Under the pieces are notes generated by a model. That model was not told where the DNA came from. It saw only the letters and a program-made list of their open reading frames with translations, and did not search any database. A program made the translations under genes and the position numbers. From Rhodospirillales bacterium (GTDB taxonomy: Bacteria; Pseudomonadota; Alphaproteobacteria; Rhodospirillales_A; Casp-alpha2), in NCBI GenBank assembly GCA_016763915.1, contig JAESSX010000202.1, forward strand, positions 1 to 5,479: a stretch of DNA of 5,479 nucleotides, read 5' to 3'. The first letter of the stretch is position 1; every line of letters starts with the position of its first letter. Positions 1 to 5,479 of the stretch are shown piece by piece.

Positions 1-312
1 GCCGCGCCCGAAAAGCGCACCGTCGACGATCTCGGCGCTGAACGGGTCGACGCTCCAGGCGGCGACATCGCCGACAGGCACAACGTCGGTGTGGCCGGCG
101 AAGCAGAAATTGGGCGCGCCACTGCCGAGCCGGGCGTACAGGTTGTCGACCTCCACCGTGCCGGCTTCGCTGAACGCCAGCCGGTGGCATTCGAAGCCGA
201 GCGGTTCAAGCGCCGCCGCCAGCGCAGCCAGCGCCCCGCCGTCTTCGGGCGTGACGCTCGGGCACCGGATCAGCGTCCTGGCCAGATCCAGCGGGTCAAC
301 GGTGCCGGTCAG
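1..312 (-). CDS. dapE: Succinyl-diaminopimelate desuccinylase, N-terminal part (runs off left edge)
   Basis: This is the first 104 codons of DapE, the zinc-dependent M20-family hydrolase that removes succinate from N-succinyl-LL-2,6-diaminopimelate in the cytoplasm. Visible motifs are [13 protein letters not shown] (residues 14-26), which is typical of the DapE N-terminus, and [12 protein letters not shown] (71-82). His74 should be a zinc ligand and Asp76 its catalytic partner. The frame stays open to the window edge, stopping just before the expected second metal motif. The frame has no ATG, GTG or TTG near the expected N-terminus. CTG at 312-310 overlaps the dapD stop as CTGA and gives a leader of the right length; the first in-frame GTG, at codon 53, would remove the conserved LIRCPSV block. 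No clear Shine-Dalgarno precedes it, so coupling to dapD is inferred. The product call is firm; the start codon is tentative. Confidence 0.93.
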   Translation of the reverse strand, partial: MTGTVDPLDLARTLIRCPSVTPEDGGALAALAAALEPLGFECHRLAFSEAGTVEVDNLYARLGSGAPNFCFAGHTDVVPVGDVAAWSVDPFSAEIVDGALFGRG

Positions 313-1145
313 TCGCGTAACAGGTCGTTGATCGAGGTCTTCGAGCGGGTCTGCGCGTCGACGGTCTTGACGATGACCGCGCAGTAAAGGCTCGGCCCCG
401 CGCTGCCGTCCGGCAGGTCCTTGCCCGGCAGCGAACCCGGGACCACCACCGAATAGGCGGGAACGCGTCCGATATGGATCTCGCCCGTGATGCGGTCGAT
501 GATCTTGGTCGACGCACCGATATAGACACCCATGGCCAGCACCGCGCCGGTCTCGACGATGACACCCTCCGCCACCTCCGAGCGCGCGCCGATGAAGCAG
601 TTGTCTTCGACGATGACCGGATCGGCCTGCAACGGCTCGAGCACGCCGCCGATGCCGGCGCCGCCCGAGATGTGGCAGTCCCTGCCGATCTGGGCACAGG
701 ATCCGACTGTCGCCCAAGTATCGACCATGGTGCCCGAATCCACATACGCCCCGAGATTGACGAAGCACGGCATCAGCACGACGCCGGGCGCGATATAGGC
801 GGAACGGCGCACGATGCAATTGGGGACGGCGCGGAATCCGGCCTCGCGGAAGCTGGCCTCGTCCCAGCCCTGGAACTTGGACGCGACCTTGTCGAACCAC
901 TGGGCCCCATCGGGGCCGCCACCGATGGGCGCCATGTCGTTGAGACGAAACGACAGCAACACGGCTTTCTTGAGCCACTGATTGACCTGCCAGCCGCCGT
1001 CGGTTTTTTCGGCGACGCGGGCCTGGCCGGAATCCAGCAGGGCCATGGCTTCGGTAACGGCGTCCGCCACCGCACCGGCGGTAGACGTGGTTATCGTGTC
1101 GCGGACTTCCCAGGCGGTGTCGATGGTCGTTTGCAGGGTGGTCAT
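309..1145 (-). CDS. dapD: 2,3,4,5-tetrahydropyridine-2,6-dicarboxylate N-succinyltransferase
   Basis: DapD transfers succinyl from succinyl-CoA to tetrahydrodipicolinate, the committing step of the succinylase branch to diaminopimelate and lysine. The 278-residue length fits the family (about 274 in E. coli). The N-terminal helical part covers roughly residues 1-100 and includes [12 protein letters not shown] (66-77). The left-handed beta-helix of hexapeptide repeats follows from about 108 to 235, with [38 protein letters not shown] and [14 protein letters not shown]. Asp142 and Glu190 fall where the catalytic Asp and Glu of mycobacterial DapD lie; that mapping is from memory. The family works as a cytoplasmic homotrimer. 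The ATG at 1145 has GGAG five bases upstream. The gene overlaps dapE by four bases and lies 76 nt downstream of the nucleotidase gene. Nothing is truncated. Confidence 0.97.
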   Translation of the reverse strand: MTTLQTTIDTAWEVRDTITTSTAGAVADAVTEAMALLDSGQARVAEKTDGGWQVNQWLKKAVLLSFRLNDMAPIGGGPDGAQWFDKVASKFQGWDEASFREAGFRAVPNCIVRRSAYIAPGVVLMPCFVNLGAYVDSGTMVDTWATVGSCAQIGRDCHISGGAGIGGVLEPLQADPVIVEDNCFIGARSEVAEGVIVETGAVLAMGVYIGASTKIIDRITGEIHIGRVPAYSVVVPGSLPGKDLPDGSAGPSLYCAVIVKTVDAQTRSKTSINDLLRD

Positions 1146-1150
1146 GGGGG

Positions 1151-1154
1151 CTCC
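1151..1154 (-). promoter_or_regulatory. Ribosome binding site of dapD
   Basis: GGAG on the minus strand lies five bases upstream of the dapD ATG at 1145-1143. It supports that start over any internal ATG. Confidence 0.7.
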
Positions 1155-1170
1155 GGTATTGTCTGGTCAA

Positions 1171-1195
1171 CGGCGTCAGAAAATGCGGCACGCCG
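1171..1195. repeat. Inverted repeat upstream of dapD
   Basis: CGGCGT (1171-1176) and ACGCCG (1190-1195) are perfect 6-bp arms around a 13-bp centre. No T-run follows on either strand, so it does not look like an intrinsic terminator. The centre contains the candidate -10 box of the dapD promoter, so it could be an operator or a weak hairpin. Arms this short in GC-rich DNA can also arise by chance. Confidence 0.3.
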
Positions 1196-1208
1196 GGCAG
1201 GGTGTCAA
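1180..1208 (-). promoter_or_regulatory. Candidate sigma-70 promoter for dapD-dapE
   Basis: On the minus strand a perfect TTGACA (1208-1203) is followed after 17 bases by CATTTT (1185-1180), which matches the -10 consensus at only three positions. Transcription would begin near 1173, leaving a leader of about 28 nt that contains the dapD ribosome site. The perfect -35 box and ideal spacing make it plausible; the weak -10 makes it uncertain. If real, dapD-dapE can be expressed independently of the upstream nucleotidase gene. Confidence 0.35.
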
Positions 1209-1221
1209 TACGGACGAGCCG

Positions 1222-1911
1222 TCATTTCGCTTCTTGCGAGGTCAATGCGCCCAGCCAGCGGGGCAAATCGTCGACCACATGATGAACGTCGCCGCCGGGC
1301 CCTTGCGCGTTCAACGCGCTGTCGGACCGCACCCAGACCGTGGTCATGCCGAGCGCCGCCGCCGGCTTCAGGTTGCGGACCAGATCCTCGACCATCACTG
1401 TTTTTTCAGGGGTCAACCGGAAGCGGTCGACCAGAACGTCATAGGGGCCGGGCCGCGGCTTGGGGATGTAATCGGCGCCGATAATATCGAAGATGGCCTC
1501 GAAATGGTGGCGGATGGAGAGCCGGTCAAGAACCCGTTCGGCGTGATCGGTGGGGCCGTTGGTGAAAATTATTTTGCGGCCCGAAAGCCTGGACAGCGCC
1601 TGGCTCAGGACCGGGTCGGGCGACACCGGGCTTAAGTCGATATCGTGCACGCAATCGAGGAAATCCGACGGGTCCATGTCATGCAGGGCCATCATGCCCG
1701 ACATCGTGGTGCCGTGGTCGCGGTAATAGGTTGTGCGGATTTCGCCGGCGCGCTCAAAGTCGATGTCCAGAAAGTCGGCGATGTAGGCCGTCATTTTCCG
1801 GTCGACCTGGGCGAACAGATCGCACGACGCCGGATAAAGGGTGTTGTCGAGATCGAAAACCCAGCATTCGGCCTGATTTAACCGGTCTTGGGATGCTTGT
1901 GTCTGTTTCAT
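1222..1911 (-). CDS. HAD-superfamily pyrimidine 5'-nucleotidase (SDT1-like)
   Basis: This 229-residue cytoplasmic protein belongs to the haloacid-dehalogenase phosphatases and closely resembles the pyrimidine 5'-nucleotidase (SDT1-like) group, which dephosphorylates UMP/CMP-type nucleotides. All four HAD motifs are visible. Motif I is FDLDNTLYP with nucleophile Asp20 and acid/base Asp22. Motif II is FTNGP with Thr117. Motif III is Lys151 in PKPRPGPYD. Motif IV is VMVEDLVRN with Glu175 and Asp176. A helical cap region of about residues 30-95, including YYRDHGTTMSGMM (62-74), lies between motifs I and II, as in subclass I HADs. The ATG at 1911 has no strong Shine-Dalgarno, but the ten or so residues before the motif-I strand are normal. 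It lies just upstream of dapD on the same strand, an arrangement I recall from other alphaproteobacteria. Substrate identity is inferred from the family only. Confidence 0.88.
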   Translation of the reverse strand: MKQTQASQDRLNQAECWVFDLDNTLYPASCDLFAQVDRKMTAYIADFLDIDFERAGEIRTTYYRDHGTTMSGMMALHDMDPSDFLDCVHDIDLSPVSPDPVLSQALSRLSGRKIIFTNGPTDHAERVLDRLSIRHHFEAIFDIIGADYIPKPRPGPYDVLVDRFRLTPEKTVMVEDLVRNLKPAAALGMTTVWVRSDSALNAQGPGGDVHHVVDDLPRWLGALTSQEAK

Positions 1912-2050
1912 GCGCTTGGTGGAAAAAATCCAATCTGGTGAATATCTTGTTATGTATACCTGCGGGCTGGCGGGACAGCTTTTTATCCCATAAAATCACA
2001 GGAATATATATATTGCCCTAGCTGTTCAAATTCAGGGATACTTTTTTTGT
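1912..2050. other. Divergent AT-rich intergenic region
   Basis: This 139-bp spacer separates the minus-strand nucleotidase gene from the plus-strand cyclase gene and is much richer in A/T than its flanks, as expected for a double promoter region. It holds a 12-bp palindrome AATATATATATT (2003-2014), the palindrome GTATAC (1954-1959) and a run of seven T (2042-2048) just before the cyclase start. One weak minus-strand promoter is TTGAAC (2029-2024), 17 bases, then TATTCC (2006-2001). One weak plus-strand promoter is TTGCCC (2013-2018), 18 bases, then GATACT (2037-2042), which would start transcription almost at the ATG. Neither is convincing. No small open reading frame stands out. Confidence 0.5.
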
Positions 2051-3802
2051 ATGTCTACAGACCAGTCTTCAGACTCGCTTGATAACCTGGACGACGACAA
2101 GGCGTCCGTCGCGCCGTTGCCGGAAGAGGTCCTGCTGGCCGGGTATCCCGGCGCCGCCCTGCTGGTCGATGTCGAAGGCAAGGTGGTGTGCTCCAATTCC
2201 AAGGGCGCCGGCCTGGAAGCCCTGATCGAGCATGATGCCGCGCCGGAAATCGGGAAAATGATCGATCAGGTCCGTTCCGAGGGCTGCATGGCGGCCGGTT
2301 CGGTGTCGTTGAACAGCACCCAGGGCGAAATCATTCTGGAAATCACCGTCGTTCCCGGCATTGCCAATGGCGACGATGTCCTGGTCATGGCCCGCGACAT
2401 GACGATGGAACGCAACCTGCGCACGGCGCTGGTCGAATCCCGACAGCGTTACAAGGACCTGGTCGAGGTTTCCAGCGACTTTTCCTGGGAAACCGGGGCC
2501 AACGGCGAGTTCATCTTCGTTTCGCCCAAGGGGGCGCTTGGCTACAAGGTGGAAGACCTGATCGGTAAAAAGGCCGAGGAATTCGTCCTTTCGCCTGAGG
2601 AATACTCCCCGCTGCCGTTTGCCAGCTCCAAGCCTCTGGATGATGTCGAAATCTGGATGCGCAACCAGGACGGCTCGACCGCTTGTGTGGTCCTGTCCTG
2701 CGTTCCGTTGATCGCCGAGGAAAACGGCGAAGAACAATGGAAAGGCGCGCGTGGGGTGTGCCGCAACGTGACCGAAGAACGCGAAAACGAATCCGCCCTG
2801 GCCCGCGCCCGGCGCCGGGAACAGCATCTCAACTATATCGTCAGCACCATCCGCGACGAACTGGAACCCCATAACATGCTGAACGCGGCGTCCGCCGCCA
2901 CCGCCCGCGCGCTGGGGGTGACCGGTTGCAGGATATACCGCCGGGGCAAGGAAGAAGCCTTCCGCATCGCCGCCGAACACGGCAACGTGGAAGGCCTGGA
3001 AAGCCTGGACACCAAACTGGCGGCGCTGGAAGCCGAGGACCAACTGATCGAGATGAAGATCAACAAATGGCAAGTCCTGGCGACCGCGACGAATTACCGC
3101 CAGCGGATCAACGGCGCCATTTCCATCTGGAAGCCGGCCAGTAAAGAACCCTGGGACGACGATCACCTTTTGCTGATCAGCGATGTGGCCAACCAGCTGG
3201 GGATCGCCAACGAACAGATCAGCAATCATGAACGGATTTTGGCCCTGTCGAGGACCGACGGCATGACCGGCCTGTTGAACCGGCGGGCGTTTTACGAAGA
3301 GGACCTGCCGCGCCGGATTTCCCGCCTGCAGCGAAACCGGGAAACGGCGGCGTTGTTTTTCGTCGATATGGACAATTTCAAGCGGGTCAATGACGTGCAT
3401 GGCCATCAGGCCGGCGATGAAGCCCTGTTGTTTCTCCGCGACCTGTTGATGGAAATGTCCCGGCCCGGCGATGTGATCGCCCGGTTGGGCGGCGATGAAT
3501 TCGCCATGTGGCTGGACGGAATTTCGCCCGAGGTCTCGGAAAAGCGTGCCGGGCGCCTGATCAAGGCCTCGGAAAGTTTGCTGGAATTCTCAGGCGACGA
3601 CGACCACCCGCTTGGTATTTCCGTCGGCGTGGCGATTTTCGATCCCGACGACAATGAACCGCTGGAAGATTTAATGGCGCGCGCCGACAAGGCCATGTAT
3701 CAGGCGAAGAAAGCCGGCAAGGGCGGTTTTTACATGGCTGAACCGACCACGCTGGCCGATCCGGGCGAAGGCGTCAGGACGGTAGAGAAACCGATAACGT
3801 GA
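2051..3802 (+). CDS. Sensor diguanylate cyclase, PAS-PAS-GAF-like-GGDEF
   Basis: This 583-residue protein is predicted to make c-di-GMP from two GTP. An acidic leader (1-24) precedes a PAS-like domain (about 26-118), a second PAS/PAC domain (about 130-243, from YKDLVEVSSDFSW to RGVCRNVTEER), a helical linker, a GAF-like domain (about 262-392) and a GGDEF domain (about 398-562). GGDEF residues are canonical: DGMTGLLNRR (403-412), VDMDNFKRVND (438-448) with metal-site Asp439, HGHQAGDE (450-457) and GGDEF at 480-484. The inhibitory site RPGD (471-474) lies exactly five residues before GGDEF, so product inhibition by c-di-GMP is expected. There is no signal peptide, membrane segment or EAL domain, so it should be cytosolic. 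An upstream in-frame stop at 1991 and no earlier start make ATG 2051 the only normal start; AGGGA (2034-2038) sits 12 bases before it, which is long. Its stop overlaps the next start as GTGA. The input signal is unknown. Confidence 0.93.
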   Translation: MSTDQSSDSLDNLDDDKASVAPLPEEVLLAGYPGAALLVDVEGKVVCSNSKGAGLEALIEHDAAPEIGKMIDQVRSEGCMAAGSVSLNSTQGEIILEITVVPGIANGDDVLVMARDMTMERNLRTALVESRQRYKDLVEVSSDFSWETGANGEFIFVSPKGALGYKVEDLIGKKAEEFVLSPEEYSPLPFASSKPLDDVEIWMRNQDGSTACVVLSCVPLIAEENGEEQWKGARGVCRNVTEERENESALARARRREQHLNYIVSTIRDELEPHNMLNAASAATARALGVTGCRIYRRGKEEAFRIAAEHGNVEGLESLDTKLAALEAEDQLIEMKINKWQVLATATNYRQRINGAISIWKPASKEPWDDDHLLLISDVANQLGIANEQISNHERILALSRTDGMTGLLNRRAFYEEDLPRRISRLQRNRETAALFFVDMDNFKRVNDVHGHQAGDEALLFLRDLLMEMSRPGDVIARLGGDEFAMWLDGISPEVSEKRAGRLIKASESLLEFSGDDDHPLGISVGVAIFDPDDNEPLEDLMARADKAMYQAKKAGKGGFYMAEPTTLADPGEGVRTVEKPIT

Positions 3803-5094
3803 ACCAGGACGCCCTTCATCGTGAAACGATTTCCTATGAAATCGCCAAGCAGCTTGCCCGGGACGGCGATCCCAACGTGCGCCGGGTCCTGGCGGCGCGC
3901 AAGGACCTGAAACCCGAAATTCTGTACTTTCTGGCCGAGGACACGGACACCGCCGTGCGCCAGGCGGTAGCCAACAATCTGTCCGCGCCGCGCCAGACGG
4001 ACGTGCTGTTGGCCAAGGACAATGACGTCGGCGTCCGCGGCGACCTGGCCGGCAAAATCGCCCGTCTGATGCCCGAGTTAAGCGTCGATGAACAGGACAA
4101 GGTGCTGCGCTCCGCCCATGAGGCGCTGGAGGTGCTGGCCCGGGACCAGATCACCAAGGTCCGGGGTATTTTGTCCGACGCCCTGAAGGATCTCGCCGAC
4201 GCGCCCGCCGACGTTATCAAGACTCTGGCCATGGACGCCGAGATCGAGGTTTCCGGCCCGGTGCTCGAATTCTCGCCGGTGCTGAGCGATGACGACCTGG
4301 TTAAGATCATTGAGCACGGGCCGGCCAAGGGGGGGGTGAATGCCATCTCCAAACGCGCCGGCGTGACCGAAATCGTTTCCGACGCCATCGTCGTGACCGA
4401 TGATATCAGCGCCATCGCCGACCTGTTGAGCAACGACTCGGCGCAAATCCGCGAAGCCACGCTGGACGACCTGATCGAACGTGCGCCGGACGTGGACCTG
4501 TGGCATGCGCCCCTGGTGGGGCGGCCGAAGCTGCCCAGCGGCGCGGAAATCCGGCTGGCCAGTTTCCTCGCCGAAAACCTGCTGGGCGTTCTTGAGGAAC
4601 GGGCCGGTCTTGACGCCGATACCCTGGCGGCGGTCAAGAGCGTCGTCCGCCAGCGTATCGGTGGCGACGGCGGCAACGGGGCGGCTGACACCGACGGCGG
4701 CGGACAGGATTTCCTCAACATGGAAGCTCCCGTCGACATGGTGAACAGGCTGTACCAGGCCCGGAAACTGGACGGCAACGTTATCGTAAAGGCGCTCAAG
4801 GCGGGGGATTACAGTTTCGTTCTGGCATCCCTGATCGTGCGCGCGGGACTGGACGAGGCCATGGTCAAACGCGTCTTCCAGGAAAAAAGCGCCAAGGGGA
4901 TTGCCGCGGTTTCGTGGAAGGCGGAGTTGCCGGCCAGGATGGCGACCCAGTTGCAACAGCGCATGGGGCGGATTGCCCCTTCCGACGTTCTCATGGCCGA
5001 GGGCGCGGCCTATCCCCTGAGCGACGATGATCTGCAATTCCAAATCGACTTCTTCATCGATCTTTCTGCCAAGGGGCCGGTAGGTAACCGGTGA
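3799..5094 (+). CDS. DUF2336-family HEAT-like repeat protein, copy 1
   Basis: This 431-residue soluble protein is recognised as DUF2336 (COG5330), a family without an assigned function as far as I know. The N-terminal part is an alpha-solenoid: Val-Arg pairs recur at residues 27/28, 53/54 and 79/80, exactly 26 apart, each preceded by an acidic turn, as in HEAT or LRV repeats. Further helical repeats run to about residue 285. A Gly/Asp-rich linker (288-304) then joins a C-terminal domain (about 305-431), where MVNRLYQARKLDGNVIVKAL (314-333) is the clearest stretch. There is no signal peptide, membrane segment or enzyme motif, so a scaffold or partner-binding role is inferred. The GTG start overlaps the cyclase stop (GTGA), which implies translational coupling; the Shine-Dalgarno is weak. 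The next gene overlaps in the same way and is a paralogue. An eight-G run at 4329-4336 lies inside the frame. Confidence 0.85.
   Translation: MNQDALHRETISYEIAKQLARDGDPNVRRVLAARKDLKPEILYFLAEDTDTAVRQAVANNLSAPRQTDVLLAKDNDVGVRGDLAGKIARLMPELSVDEQDKVLRSAHEALEVLARDQITKVRGILSDALKDLADAPADVIKTLAMDAEIEVSGPVLEFSPVLSDDDLVKIIEHGPAKGGVNAISKRAGVTEIVSDAIVVTDDISAIADLLSNDSAQIREATLDDLIERAPDVDLWHAPLVGRPKLPSGAEIRLASFLAENLLGVLEERAGLDADTLAAVKSVVRQRIGGDGGNGAADTDGGGQDFLNMEAPVDMVNRLYQARKLDGNVIVKALKAGDYSFVLASLIVRAGLDEAMVKRVFQEKSAKGIAAVSWKAELPARMATQLQQRMGRIAPSDVLMAEGAAYPLSDDDLQFQIDFFIDLSAKGPVGNR
3829..4164 (+). repeat. Paralogous segment shared by the two DUF2336 genes, upstream member
   Basis: These 336 bases encode residues 11-122 of copy 1 and correspond codon for codon to 5142-5477 in copy 2. 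The relationship is clear in protein (63 of 112 identical, no gap) and is less strong in DNA, so this is an old tandem gene duplication rather than a recent repeat. The similarity probably continues beyond the right edge. Confidence 0.8.
5082..5084 (+). promoter_or_regulatory. Ribosome binding site of the second DUF2336 gene
   Basis: AGG lies six bases before the GTG at 5091, inside the 3' end of the preceding gene. It is a minimal site, but it supports the GTG start that overlaps the upstream stop as GTGA. Confidence 0.45.
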
Positions 5095-5479
5095 AAAGCC
5101 TTTTCAAGCGTCTGTTTCAGGGAACCAAGGAAAACCAACCCCTGACTTATGACGAGGCCAAGGAATTGGCCCGGGACAAGGCCGAGGACGTGCGCCGGGA
5201 CCTGGCGTCGCGCGCCGATGTGGAACCTGAAATCCTGTATTTCCTGACCACAGACCCGTCCGCGGAAGTGCGCCGCCGGATCGCCGCCAACAAGGCGACG
5301 CCGGTCCAGGCCGATCTTTTGCTGGCCAGGGACACCGATCAGGAGGTGCGTGGCGATCTGGCGGAAAAAATCGCCCTGTTGGCGCCGGGGCTGACCGCCG
5401 GCGAACAGGATACGATGCGCCGCATGGCGTATGAAGCGCTGGATGTTCTGGCGCGTGACCAGGTGACCCGGGTTCGCCA
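5091..5479 (+). CDS. DUF2336-family HEAT-like repeat protein, copy 2 (runs off right edge)
   Basis: The 129 codons visible encode a paralogue of the preceding protein. Residues 18-129 align without a gap to residues 11-122 of copy 1, with 63 of 112 identical by my hand count. The Val-Arg pairs at 34/35, 60/61 and 86/87 keep the same 26-residue period. The longest shared stretches are PEILYFL and LARDQ near the end of the visible part. The N-terminus differs: about 17 residues beginning MKSLFKRLF, basic and amphipathic, replace a shorter unrelated leader in copy 1. This could be a membrane-association or docking segment, but it is only an inference. The GTG start overlaps the previous stop by four bases, with AGG six bases upstream. 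The frame is open to the window edge, so total length and any C-terminal domain cannot be judged. Confidence 0.85.
   Translation, partial: MKSLFKRLFQGTKENQPLTYDEAKELARDKAEDVRRDLASRADVEPEILYFLTTDPSAEVRRRIAANKATPVQADLLLARDTDQEVRGDLAEKIALLAPGLTAGEQDTMRRMAYEALDVLARDQVTRVR
5142..5477 (+). repeat. Paralogous segment shared by the two DUF2336 genes, downstream member
   Basis: This is the partner of the segment at 3829-4164, encoding residues 18-129 of copy 2. The segments lie 1313 bases apart, so the duplication unit is about one whole gene, consistent with head-to-tail duplication of an ancestral DUF2336 gene. Confidence 0.8.

Noticed and set aside
295..305. TTG at 299-297 region as the dapE start
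   Set aside because: The TTG there (reading CCG TTG ACC) is in the dapD frame, not the dapE frame, and leads to a sequence unrelated to DapE.
89..387. Small plus-strand frames of 80 and 98 codons at the left edge
   Set aside because: They are antisense to the dapE start and dapD end, where the minus-strand protein motifs are unmistakable.
1171..1195. Inverted repeat as an intrinsic terminator of the nucleotidase gene
   Set aside because: The arms are only six bases, the loop is 13 bases, and no T-run follows on the minus strand.
474..1484. Long plus-strand open frame of 336 codons across dapD and the nucleotidase gene
   Set aside because: It lies antisense to two well recognised genes and crosses their intergenic gap. 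Its composition (rich in Arg, Asp, Gly, His) is that of a GC-rich shadow frame.
2003..2014. AATATATATATT palindrome as a regulator binding site
   Set aside because: It is a simple alternating AT tract, which is palindromic by composition. It more likely reflects promoter melting or DNA flexibility than a specific operator.
2069..3406. Minus-strand open frame of 445 codons opposite the cyclase gene
   Set aside because: It is antisense to coding sequence with clear PAS and GGDEF motifs, and it shows no recognisable domain. It is explained by third-position GC bias.
3834..5043. Two overlapping minus-strand open frames of 321 codons each opposite the first DUF2336 gene
   Set aside because: Both are antisense shadows. 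Part of one resembles the 62-codon minus-strand frame at 5147-5335 only because the plus-strand genes are paralogues.

Overview
The window looks like chromosomal DNA of a GC-rich alphaproteobacterium, probably of the Rhodospirillales type. This rests on the codon bias toward G/C at third positions, the succinylase-branch lysine genes dapD and dapE beside a pyrimidine 5'-nucleotidase of the HAD family, and genes of the DUF2336 (COG5330) family, which I know mainly from alphaproteobacteria. The assignment is by recognition, not by a database search. I see no mobile element, tRNA, rRNA or CRISPR array.

Left half (1-1911, all minus strand): reading leftward, a HAD-family pyrimidine 5'-nucleotidase (1911-1222), a 76-nt gap with a plausible promoter, dapD (1145-309), and the first 104 codons of dapE, which runs off the left edge. 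dapD and dapE carry out consecutive N-succinyl steps of the diaminopimelate/lysine pathway. They overlap by four bases, and dapE appears to lack any ATG, GTG or TTG start, so CTG at 312-310 is proposed.

Middle (1912-2050): a 139-bp AT-rich spacer between two divergent transcription units. It has several A/T-rich promoter-like words but no single convincing promoter.

Right half (2051-5479, all plus strand): a soluble sensor diguanylate cyclase (PAS, PAS, GAF-like region, GGDEF with an intact RxxD inhibitory site), then two consecutive DUF2336/HEAT-like repeat genes. Each junction is a 4-base GTGA overlap, so the three genes are very likely one translationally coupled operon. The two DUF2336 proteins are tandem paralogues: 63 of 112 aligned residues are identical without a gap over the part visible. 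Both show a strict 26-residue spacing of Val-Arg pairs. The last gene runs off the right edge.

The most interesting unit is this cyclase plus twin solenoid operon. A sensor that makes or controls c-di-GMP is expressed in lockstep with two uncharacterised helical-repeat proteins, which suggests a signalling module whose output is unknown.
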